This document shows positions 1 to 5,454 of a stretch of DNA of 6,133 nucleotides, piece after piece. Below the pieces are notes generated by a model. It was not told the DNA's origin and searched no databases. It worked only from the letters and a program-made list of their open reading frames with translations. Each line of letters opens with the position of its first letter. Position 1 is the stretch's first letter. The stretch covers positions 1 through 6,133 of the forward strand of contig JAIPCS010000192.1 in NCBI GenBank assembly GCA_021738105.1, in the 5' to 3' direction. This DNA comes from Sulfuritalea sp. GTDB taxonomy: Bacteria; Pseudomonadota; Gammaproteobacteria; Burkholderiales; Rhodocyclaceae. Position numbers and translations under genes: made by a program.

Positions 1-449
1 CGGGACGCGCCGCTGAAGCCGACTACCTGACCAAACTGGGCGCGGCCGAGATCATTGATCGCGCCACACTCTCCGCGCCCGGCAAGCCGCTGGCGAAAGA
101 ACGCTGGGCCGGCGTGGTTGATTCCGTTGGCAGCCATACGCTGGCGAATGCCTGCGCCGCCACCCGCTACGGCGGCACGGTCGCCGCCTGCGGTCTGGCA
201 CAAGGCATGGATCTGCCGGGTTCGGTTGCCCCCTTTATCCTGCGCGGCGTGACACTGGCCGGTGTCGACAGCGTGAATTGCCCCAAGCCGCGAAGGCTTG
301 AAGCCTGGCAACGTCTGGCCCGCGATCTCGACCCCGCCACACTCGCCAGCATGACCACCGAAATCAGCCTGGTCGAAGCGCTGGCACAGGCGCCGGAAAT
401 CCTCGCCGGCCATGTCCGCGGGCGCATCGTGGTCAATGTCAACATCTAA
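1..449 (+). CDS. acuI: AcuI/YhdH-type NADPH-dependent acrylyl-CoA reductase (zinc-independent MDR family), C-terminal part
   Basis: Reading from base 3, 148 codons run to TAA at 447-449. About the first 180 residues of a roughly 325-330 residue protein lie before the window. The visible part is the end of the Rossmann NADP(H)-binding domain and the C-terminal strand-helix. It shows the family signatures [72 protein letters not shown] and the C-terminal [11 protein letters not shown]. The GR at its very start belongs to the loop that contacts the NADPH 2'-phosphate in this group. Family knowledge: AcuI reduces toxic acrylyl-CoA to propionyl-CoA in the cytosol; YhdH is the E. coli name. No structural zinc cysteines are visible, as expected for this branch. 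The next gene follows after 36 bp on the same strand, so the two are probably co-transcribed. Family assignment is very secure; the exact substrate is inferred. Confidence 0.93.
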   Translation, partial: GRAAEADYLTKLGAAEIIDRATLSAPGKPLAKERWAGVVDSVGSHTLANACAATRYGGTVAACGLAQGMDLPGSVAPFILRGVTLAGVDSVNCPKPRRLEAWQRLARDLDPATLASMTTEISLVEALAQAPEILAGHVRGRIVVNVNI

Positions 450-472
450 TCAATCACCGAATCTGAAACCCA

Positions 473-477
473 AGGAG
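473..477 (+). promoter_or_regulatory. Shine-Dalgarno site of the AhpD-like gene
   Basis: AGGAG lies 8 nt before the ATG at 486, in the short gap after the acuI stop. It is the strongest ribosome binding site in the window and fixes the start of the AhpD-like protein. Confidence 0.75.
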
Positions 478-485
478 AAACCACC

Positions 486-1067
486 ATGAGCACCGCCGCC
501 ATCAGCCGCTACCCCGTGCCGGAGATCAAGGACCTGCCCGACGATATCCGCGAACGCATCCTCGCCGTGCAGGAAAAATCCGGCTTTGTCCCCAACGTAT
601 TCCTGGCGCTTGCCCATCGCCCCGATGAGTTTCGCGCCTTCTTCGCTTATCACGATGCGATCATGGAAAAGCAAAGCGGCCTCACCAAGGCCGAGCGCGA
701 AATGATCGTGGTCGCCACCAGCGCCGTCAACCAATGCCAGTACTGCGTGGTGGCCCATGGCGCGATCCTGCGCGTGCGCGCCAAAAACACCCTGATCGCC
801 GACCAGGTTGCGACCAACTATCGCAAGGCCGACATCACCCCGCGCCAAAAGGCCATGCTCGATTTCGCGGTGAAAGTGACGCAGGCCGCCTACGAGATCG
901 GCGACGCCGACTACGAGACGCTGCGTGGCCACGGGTTCAACGACGAGGACATCTGGGATATTGGTGCCGTCAGCGCCTTCTTCGGCCTCTCCAACCGCAT
1001 GGCCAACATGACCAACATGCGTGCCAACGACGAGTTCTACATGATCGGACGAACTGCCAGAGCCTAG
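486..1067 (+). CDS. Peroxidase-related protein of the carboxymuconolactone decarboxylase/AhpD-like fold
   Basis: This is a complete 193-residue protein starting at ATG 486 behind a good AGGAG. The core is the all-helical CMD/AhpD domain (about residues 40-160) with VNQCQYCVVAHGAILR: C84 and C87 form the redox CxxC and H91 follows. E72 lies twelve residues before C84. This spacing, E-x11-C-x2-C-x3-H, is the same as the Glu118/Cys130/Cys133/His137 proton-relay site of mycobacterial AhpD. The N-terminal part contains SGFVPNVFLAL, typical of the 'uncharacterized peroxidase-related enzyme' subfamily (about 180-200 residues, one CMD domain). No signal peptide or membrane helix is seen, so it is probably cytosolic. 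Family knowledge suggests thiol-dependent peroxide or disulfide chemistry; the electron donor cannot be read from sequence. Its place behind acuI suggests a shared stress or detoxification transcript, which is inference. Confidence 0.9.
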   Translation: MSTAAISRYPVPEIKDLPDDIRERILAVQEKSGFVPNVFLALAHRPDEFRAFFAYHDAIMEKQSGLTKAEREMIVVATSAVNQCQYCVVAHGAILRVRAKNTLIADQVATNYRKADITPRQKAMLDFAVKVTQAAYEIGDADYETLRGHGFNDEDIWDIGAVSAFFGLSNRMANMTNMRANDEFYMIGRTARA

Positions 1068-1078
1068 TTCAAGCGCGG

Positions 1079-1093
1079 GACAATCCGATTGTC
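1079..1093 (+). terminator. Possible weak intrinsic terminator after the AhpD-like gene
   Basis: GACAAT-CCG-ATTGTC forms a perfect 6-bp stem with a 3-nt loop, beginning 11 nt after the TAG stop and followed by ATTTTGT. The stem is short and AT-rich and the T-run is only four bases, so strength is doubtful. Position and T-run suit termination of the acuI/AhpD-like transcript. Confidence 0.35.
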
Positions 1094-1100
1094 ATTTTGT

Positions 1101-1138
1101 AATGGTGGGGTGGCCACAGCTTTCGCCGCCCCGCCATT
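1101..1138 (+). repeat. Inverted, diverged copy of the 17-bp repeat core, able to fold with the array
   Basis: The plus-strand stretch 1101-1113 (AATGGTGGGGTGG) equals the reverse complement of the repeat core at 1126-1138 (CCGCCCCGCCATT), except for two C-to-T changes. In a plus-strand RNA both changes become G-U wobbles, giving a 13-bp stem. C1114-G1125 can add one pair, leaving a 10-nt loop. In the minus-strand RNA the same positions are A-C mismatches. The arm could also pair with the second or third repeat. No T-run follows, so I do not call it a standard terminator. Confidence 0.6.
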
Positions 1139-1180
1139 CCCGCCGCCCCGCCATTCCCGCCGCCCCGCCATTCCCGCCGC
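1124..1180. repeat. 17-bp GC-rich tandem repeat, three perfect units plus 6 bp
   Basis: The unit CGCCGCCCCGCCATTCC occurs without any mismatch at 1124-1140, 1141-1157 and 1158-1174; the first six bases of a fourth unit follow at 1175-1180. The period is not a multiple of three and the array lies in the gap between two convergent genes, so it is non-coding. On the minus strand it gives alternating GGGG and GGG runs separated by 4-6 bases, a pattern that fits the usual G-quadruplex rule. It would lie in the 3' untranslated end of the protease transcript, about 20-75 nt beyond that gene's stop codon. Confidence 0.9.
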
Positions 1181-1199
1181 GACAGCAGGAATACGCCGC

Positions 1200-1931
1200 T
1201 CAGTGCTCCGTCAGGATCAGCAGAATATCGGCGTACCAACTGCAGTTCAGGCCCAGTGCTTCGTCGATTTCCAGATCGCGCGAGCCGACATCCATACGCG
1301 AGGAGTGCACGCCGAGAAGTATCCACGGCAGATCCTGCTTCGCCGGATCGATCCTGGATGCACGCATCACCACAGGCGCACCGCTGGTTCCGCGATGCGT
1401 GCGGGCATCAGTCAGAAAATATCCCTCACCCTGGAAACGCAGTCCAAACGGTGAAGCCGCCATCGCCTGGCGCACCACCGGCATGTGATGCAATGCGTCA
1501 TGAAAACCCAGTGGGAAACCCACAATCAACATCGAAGCGCCGACTTCAACCGGATCCTCGGGCCCGGGCAGATTCTGCGGAGTAAAAGCCCTGAAAATTG
1601 CCGCTTCCGGCAAGGCTGCGCGGTCGATCTCGATCACTGCGACATCGATTTCGCCAGCCGAATCGCTGCCCTGCCGCCAAAGACTTTTGCCGTCGTGGTA
1701 GAGCGGGATCGAGTAGCCGGTGGATTGGGACAGATTCTCCTGATCCATGTGCAGTTCGATCTCGATCCGGTCGGGAAAATGCTTGCTTGGCTCGTCGAAC
1801 ACCACATGTCGGCTTGTCACCAGAAACAAGCGCTCGTCACGTGCGAAAAAAAAACCACTGGCGTTGGTCAGTCCCTGTTGTTGCTCGAACGTAAGAATAC
1901 GGGCGGCGGTCAGAAAGAGCGTATCAATCAT
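1200..1931 (-). CDS. Trypsin-like (chymotrypsin-fold, S1-type) serine protease, apparently cytosolic
   Basis: I take ATG at 1931 as start, giving 243 residues beginning MIDTLFLTAARI. An in-frame TTG at 1964 would add MPRADHHHGAS, an unlikely leader. Both starts have only weak ribosome sites (GGGG 5 nt before ATG; AGG 5 nt before TTG). The catalytic triad is readable: H42 in FLVTSRHVVFD, D96 in GEIDVAVIEID and S183 in HRGTSGAPVV. The oxyanion-type GTSGAP and the downstream ILLGVHSSR fit the trypsin-like peptidase fold. There is no signal peptide, membrane helix or PDZ domain, which separates it from DegP/DegS proteins. It lies 39 bp after the alpha-E gene on the same strand and is probably the last gene of that operon. 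It would then act in the cytosol beside the ATP-grasp/alpha-E proteins, which is inference. Nine T residues in a row encode F27-F29, a slippage-prone site. Substrate unknown. Confidence 0.85.
   Translation of the reverse strand: MIDTLFLTAARILTFEQQQGLTNASGFFFARDERLFLVTSRHVVFDEPSKHFPDRIEIELHMDQENLSQSTGYSIPLYHDGKSLWRQGSDSAGEIDVAVIEIDRAALPEAAIFRAFTPQNLPGPEDPVEVGASMLIVGFPLGFHDALHHMPVVRQAMAASPFGLRFQGEGYFLTDARTHRGTSGAPVVMRASRIDPAKQDLPWILLGVHSSRMDVGSRDLEIDEALGLNCSWYADILLILTEH
1846..1854. repeat. Nine-base homopolymer inside the protease gene
   Basis: A run of nine A on the plus strand (T on the coding strand) lies early in the protease reading frame, where it encodes Phe-Phe-Phe (residues 27-29) before the catalytic histidine. 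Gain or loss of one base would abolish the protein. The frame is intact here. Confidence 0.8.
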
Positions 1932-1970
1932 GGACGCCCCATGGTGATGATCAGCACGCGGCAAGAGCGC

Positions 1971-2936
1971 CTACTGATTAGCACTCTGACCCTCTTGCGT
2001 CTGCATTTGGTTGAAGTACTGCCGGGCAATGGCCGTATGTATGTCGCCGATATCGGCCTGGATCTGATCAAGATATTCGTGCAATACCGACGATGTCAGC
2101 CCCTTGAAACTCATGGAGTTGAGACGTCGCGAAGCCTTGCGCACCTGCTTCAATGTGTCCTGATTGTTGGGCAGCGACGCCAGACAGCCCTCGATTTCTC
2201 CAAAGCAGAAATTGACCGTGCGCGGAAAATGCGGATCCTTGAGCAGATACTCCATGACATCATGGCTGCAAATACGTACACCCACATGATTGCGATACAT
2301 CTGAAACGCGGACAAGGCGTTGAGCGTGCTGACCCACGCGCGTTCCGTGGTGACGGCCGCAATGGCCGAATCACCGGACACATGCAACGCCGAGTTGACA
2401 TCGACAATCCGGGTGCTCATGTCTGCGCGCTCGACATTGCGCCCGAGCAGGATGAACTGATAGGCGACGTCTCGACTCATCGAACCGGTAAATAACCCGG
2501 TAATCGACTCACGGCGATCGATCACCCCGCTCAGCACTTCTTCCCGGGGGCCGCGTCCGATCGAGGCCCTCGAGCCATTTTCAAGGATATACAGGTAGAG
2601 GCGGTTGATGCGTTCCCACAGTTCCATGGGCAACACTTCGCGCACCGTGCGGGCGTTTTCCCGTGCGTTTCGAATGCTTGAGATGACCGAACCCGGATTG
2701 TCCTCATCGTTGACCAAAAAGCGGATGATGGTGTCTTCATTGGCCTCCGGATAACGTTTGCCAAATTCGTCATCTAGGCCCGCCACCTTGATCAGCACGT
2801 GCCAGCCAAAGCTGGCCTTGGCCGGCAGGTCGAGCAAAACCTGCGTTGTGCTGTTGATCAGGCGAGCGGTATTCTCACCGCGATCCAGATATCGGGCCAT
2901 CCAGTAGAGGCTTTCCGCAACGCGCGACAGCATCAT
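1971..2936 (-). CDS. Alpha-E domain protein (DUF403 family), partner of the ATP-grasp protein
   Basis: The 321-residue protein is of normal length for the family and almost entirely helical. The N-terminal hallmark LSRVAESLYWMARYLDRGENTARLI (residues 3-27 in part) and the second hallmark LGRNVERADMSTRIVDV (164-180) resemble each other, including the R-x-E-R/G-x-x-x-T-A/S-R pattern, which suggests two related halves. Other conserved stretches are ENARTVREVLPMELWERIN (93-111) and ITGLFTGSMSRD (145-156). The start ATG at 2936 overlaps the TGA of the ATP-grasp gene as ATGA, indicating translational coupling. A second ATG at 2933 has better spacing (6 nt) to GGGGGA at 2940-2945, so the first residue is uncertain by one codon. 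Alpha-E proteins occur beside, or fused to, circularly permuted ATP-grasp enzymes in predicted peptide-ligase systems. Their biochemical role is not established; a scaffold or partner role is inferred. Confidence 0.94.
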   Translation of the reverse strand: MMLSRVAESLYWMARYLDRGENTARLINSTTQVLLDLPAKASFGWHVLIKVAGLDDEFGKRYPEANEDTIIRFLVNDEDNPGSVISSIRNARENARTVREVLPMELWERINRLYLYILENGSRASIGRGPREEVLSGVIDRRESITGLFTGSMSRDVAYQFILLGRNVERADMSTRIVDVNSALHVSGDSAIAAVTTERAWVSTLNALSAFQMYRNHVGVRICSHDVMEYLLKDPHFPRTVNFCFGEIEGCLASLPNNQDTLKQVRKASRRLNSMSFKGLTSSVLHEYLDQIQADIGDIHTAIARQYFNQMQTQEGQSANQ

Positions 2937-4438
2937 GCGTCCCCCATGTCGATGATCCAGGTGTCCTTGCTGCCACCACCCTGGGAGGAATTGACCACCA
3001 GCGACCCCTCGCGCAAGGCCACGCGCGTGAGCCCGCCCGTCGTCACATACAGGCTCTTCGACTGCAGTACGAAGGGCCGCAAATCAATGTGTCGCGGCAC
3101 GAGACTATCGCCGATCAGGGTCGGTGCGGTGGAAATAGCCAGCGTAGGCTGCGCCATGTAGTTGCGTGGATTCTGACGGATGAGGTCAGCAAATTTGCGC
3201 CGTTCCTCGACGCTCGCCCGCGGACCAATCAGCATGCCGTAGCCGCCTGATTCGTTGGCCGGCTTGACCACGAGCTTGTCGAGATTGGCCAGAACGTATT
3301 CACGCTGCTCGTCGATCATGCACAGCCAGCTTGGCACATTGGGCAGGATCGGATCCTGATCGAGATAATATTTGATGATCTGCGGTACAAAGGTATAGAT
3401 CACCTTGTCGTCGGCCACACCCGCTCCCGGGGCATTGGCGATGCCGACGTTGCCGGCGCGCCAGGCACGCATCAAACCGGGCACTCCCAGCATCGAGTCG
3501 GGCCGAAAAGCTTCGGGGTCGAGGAAATCGTCGTCAATGCGGCGATAGACGACATCAACGCGACTCAGGCCCGTCACCGTTTTCATGTAAACGCAATCGT
3601 CCTGCGGAACGATCAGGTCGGAGCCTTCGACCAGAAAGGCACCCATTTTTTGCGCCAGATAACTGTGTTCGAAGTAGGCGGAATTGTAGATGCCCGGAGT
3701 AAGTACGGCCACCACCGGCCGATCACCCTGCCTGGGAGACAGCTCTGCCAGGGTCTCATAGAGACGGGCGGTATAGTCGTCGACCGCCAGGATGGGACTC
3801 GACTTGAACAGTTCGGGGAACAGGCGCTTCATCAGCTGCCGGTTCTCGAGCATGTAGGACACGCCCGAAGGCACTCTCAGATTGTCCTCAAGCACATAGG
3901 TGGTGCCATCGCCATCGCGCACCAAATCTGTGCCGCAGACATGCGCCCAGACACCAAAACGGGGCCTCATTCCCTGGCACTGCGTCCGGAAATTCTTCGA
4001 TCCGGCCAGCACCTCGGCGGGCACGACCCCATCTCTAATAATTTTCTGCGCGTTGTACAGATCATCGATGAACAGATTCAGCGCGGTCAGACGTTGCTTC
4101 AATCCGGCATCAATTTGGTCCCACTCGCGCTTTTTCAGCGTGCGCGGAATGATGTCGAACGGCCAGACACGATCGATGTTGCCGGCTTCGCTATACACGG
4201 TAAAGGTAATACCCATGGCCATGATTGCCGCGTCCACCGCCGAGCGCCGGGCCATCAACTCTGTTGCCCCAAGGCTGTTGAGGTAGTCAAAGAGAATTCG
4301 TGCGGCCGGCCTCGGTTGCAGATCGGCCCCCAGCAACTCATCGTAAATGCCGGATTGCGGATAACCTCGAATTGGCACGGGATTTGGCATAGCCTGATTT
4401 TTACCGATAGCGTCGAAACGAAGAGCCTGGCGAATCAT
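2933..4438 (-). CDS. Circularly permuted ATP-grasp protein (type 2), predicted amidoligase of the Anbu system
   Basis: With start ATG 4438 the protein has 501 residues. AGGA lies 7 nt upstream. An earlier ATG at 4534 has no ribosome site and adds 32 residues unlike the family, while ATG 4390 has its AGG only 2 nt away. Family hallmarks appear in order: YPQSGIYDELLGADLQPRP (26-44), ITFTVYSEAG and WPFDIIPRTL (about 77-101), ALNLFIDDLYNAQKIIRDGV (119-138), YVLEDNLRVPSGVSYMLENR (181-200), TPGIYNSAYFEHSYLAQKMG (247-266), VYRRIDDDFLDP (297-308), VVKPANESGGYGM (390-402), RHIDLRPFVLQ (449-459), GGLTRVAL (468-475) and NSSQGGGSKDTW (483-494). The late glycine-rich KPANESGGYG loop and acidic metal sites fit an ATP-binding, carboxylate-amine ligase fold with permuted order. 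It probably forms an amide bond on an unknown peptide or protein in the cytosol. First gene of the minus-strand operon; translationally coupled to alpha-E. Confidence 0.94.
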   Translation of the reverse strand: MIRQALRFDAIGKNQAMPNPVPIRGYPQSGIYDELLGADLQPRPAARILFDYLNSLGATELMARRSAVDAAIMAMGITFTVYSEAGNIDRVWPFDIIPRTLKKREWDQIDAGLKQRLTALNLFIDDLYNAQKIIRDGVVPAEVLAGSKNFRTQCQGMRPRFGVWAHVCGTDLVRDGDGTTYVLEDNLRVPSGVSYMLENRQLMKRLFPELFKSSPILAVDDYTARLYETLAELSPRQGDRPVVAVLTPGIYNSAYFEHSYLAQKMGAFLVEGSDLIVPQDDCVYMKTVTGLSRVDVVYRRIDDDFLDPEAFRPDSMLGVPGLMRAWRAGNVGIANAPGAGVADDKVIYTFVPQIIKYYLDQDPILPNVPSWLCMIDEQREYVLANLDKLVVKPANESGGYGMLIGPRASVEERRKFADLIRQNPRNYMAQPTLAISTAPTLIGDSLVPRHIDLRPFVLQSKSLYVTTGGLTRVALREGSLVVNSSQGGGSKDTWIIDMGDA

Positions 4439-4445
4439 AAGAGCG

Positions 4446-4449
4446 TCCT
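4446..4449 (-). promoter_or_regulatory. Shine-Dalgarno site that decides the ATP-grasp start
   Basis: On the minus strand AGGA lies 7 nt before ATG 4438. Neither the upstream ATG at 4534 nor the downstream one at 4390 has a properly spaced site, so this selects the 501-residue protein. Confidence 0.6.
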
Positions 4450-4466
4450 GAGTGAATGTCTTTCCA

Positions 4467-4481
4467 TGTTGCTCAGCAACA
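4467..4481. promoter_or_regulatory. Perfect 15-bp palindrome in the divergent control region (candidate operator)
   Basis: TGTTGCTCAGCAACA has two 7-base arms that are exact reverse complements around one central base. It lies in the 132-bp gap between the divergent ATP-grasp and Anbu genes, its centre 36 nt before the ATP-grasp start codon and 37 bp before the -35 element proposed for Anbu. Dyad symmetry in a shared control region suits a dimeric regulator. An RNA hairpin is less likely because the loop would be too tight unless inner pairs open. No regulator gene is in the window. Confidence 0.45.
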
Positions 4482-4510
4482 AACGAGCCATGCTGCCCGA
4501 CAGGAAAGGC

Positions 4511-4541
4511 TTGACCAAGGCGCCAGCGATCCATTTAGAAT
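4511..4541 (+). promoter_or_regulatory. Candidate sigma70-type promoter of the Anbu-transglutaminase arm
   Basis: TTGACC (4511-4516) and TAGAAT (4536-4541) each match five of six consensus bases. The 19-bp spacer is longer than the preferred 17, so the promoter may be weak or need an activator. A start near 4548 would leave a leader of about 23 nt before the Anbu ATG. Confidence 0.4.
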
Positions 4542-4570
4542 GAGCACACATCGTACCTCTGAACTCGAAA

Positions 4571-5353
4571 ATGACCTACTGTCTCGCCATCAATGTCAAC
4601 GACGGCCTCGTTCTTTGTTCCGACTCGCGAACCAATGCGGGAACGGACAATGTCAGCACCTACTCGAAAATGCATTCGTTTGCCTGGCCGGGGCAACGCT
4701 TTTTCGTGCTGCTTTCCGCAGGCAATCTGGCCACGACCCAGGCAGTCGTCAAGAAGCTCGATAGCGACATCCAGGGCAAAGCAACGCCGAATCTGCTCAG
4801 TGTCAGCAGCATGCAGGAAGCCGCCGACTATCTGGGCATGGTGAGTACCCAGGTACAAAAAACGCATACCACCCGTGACACGGCAACCACGAACTTCGAA
4901 GCCACCTTCATCTTCGCGGGCCAGATAGTGAACCAACCCACCGAGATGTACATGGTCTATCCGCAGGGCAACTATATCCACGAATCGAAGGAGCACCCCT
5001 TCCTGCAAATCGGTGAAATCAAGTACGGCAAGCCCATCCTCGACCGCGTCATCAAGAAGGAAGTCTTTCTGGAACGTGCCGCACGCTGCGCCATGGTGTC
5101 GATGAATTCGACGATTCGAAGCAATGTCTCGGTGGGACCTCCGATCGAGTTGATGCTCTACCAGCGGGACAGCCTTTCCGAGGGACGACGACTGTATTTC
5201 AGTGAGGACGATGCCTTTGCGCGGCAGTTGTCCGAACAATGGAACGAGGGTCTGCTGACAGCCCTGCAAAGCCTGCCTCGCTTCCCGTGGGAAGAGGACA
5301 ACCATGGCCGGGAAGCAGAAGGACGGGTGGTAAATTTTCCGAGTTCTTCCTGA
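4571..5353 (+). CDS. Anbu, bacterial ancestral proteasome beta-subunit homologue (HslV-like Ntn hydrolase)
   Basis: The 260-residue protein is close to the usual Anbu length, with a slightly extended, charged C-terminal tail. The start is fixed by function: removal of Met1 exposes T2, the N-terminal nucleophile of this fold, although only a poor ribosome site precedes ATG 4571. D18 in VLCSDSRTNAG and K33 in YSKMHSF sit where the beta-subunit Asp17/Lys33 partners are expected. Further Anbu hallmarks are FFVLLSAGNLATTQAVV (44-60), FLQIGEIKYGKPILDRVI (144-161) and SMNSTIRSNVSVGPPIELM (177-195). No propeptide or signal peptide is present, so it should be cytosolic. Family knowledge: Anbu assembles into an open, helical-turn dodecamer rather than closed rings, and strong peptidase activity has been hard to show. 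Its divergent neighbour is the ATP-grasp/alpha-E operon and the next gene is a transglutaminase, the usual partners of Anbu. Confidence 0.95.
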   Translation: MTYCLAINVNDGLVLCSDSRTNAGTDNVSTYSKMHSFAWPGQRFFVLLSAGNLATTQAVVKKLDSDIQGKATPNLLSVSSMQEAADYLGMVSTQVQKTHTTRDTATTNFEATFIFAGQIVNQPTEMYMVYPQGNYIHESKEHPFLQIGEIKYGKPILDRVIKKEVFLERAARCAMVSMNSTIRSNVSVGPPIELMLYQRDSLSEGRRLYFSEDDAFARQLSEQWNEGLLTALQSLPRFPWEEDNHGREAEGRVVNFPSSS

Positions 5354-5454
5354 GCGCTAACTGGCGAAACCTGTTCGCCAGCCGGTCTCTAGTGCAACCC
5401 GGCATGGTCGTTGCGTATTGAGCTGACCCCTCCACAAAGAACTGGCACAAATAC
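5354..5454 (+). other. 101-bp gap between Anbu and transglutaminase genes, with a strong hairpin
   Basis: CTGGCGAA (5361-5368) and TTCGCCAG (5374-5381) form a perfect 8-bp, GC-rich stem with the 5-nt loop ACCTG, starting 7 nt after the Anbu stop. No T-run follows, so a classic intrinsic terminator is unlikely. A role in mRNA end protection, processing or partial attenuation between the two genes is possible but inferred. I see no convincing second promoter and no small gene in the gap. Confidence 0.6.

Noticed and set aside
450..932. 160-codon minus-strand open frame
   Set aside because: It is antisense to the AhpD-like gene, which has a good ribosome site and an intact CxxC motif.
1124..1180. 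Short CRISPR array
   Set aside because: The 17-bp units are directly adjacent with no spacers, and no cas gene is nearby. It is a simple tandem repeat.
1485..2495. 336-codon plus-strand open frame
   Set aside because: It lies antisense across the protease and alpha-E genes, both of which have clear family motifs. Its own translation shows no recognisable domain, and long antisense frames are expected in GC-rich genes.
4439..4534. Upstream ATG giving a 533-residue ATP-grasp protein
   Set aside because: The extra 32 residues have no family resemblance and no ribosome site precedes ATG 4534. The frame would also run through the palindrome and the proposed Anbu promoter.
3650..4543. 297-codon plus-strand open frame
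   Set aside because: It is antisense to the conserved ATP-grasp gene and has no recognisable protein motif.
4439..4570. Minus-strand sigma70 promoter for the ATP-grasp operon
   Set aside because: I tried several -35/-10 pairs, such as TTGTTG with ACATTC or TTGGTC with CAGCAT. All had a poor -10 match, so I make no call although a promoter must exist.
4535..5305. 256-codon minus-strand open frame
   Set aside because: It is the antisense shadow of Anbu, whose frame carries the conserved active site and family signatures.
5361..5381. Intrinsic terminator after Anbu
   Set aside because: The stem is strong, but the bases after it (CCGGTCTCTAG) contain no T-run.
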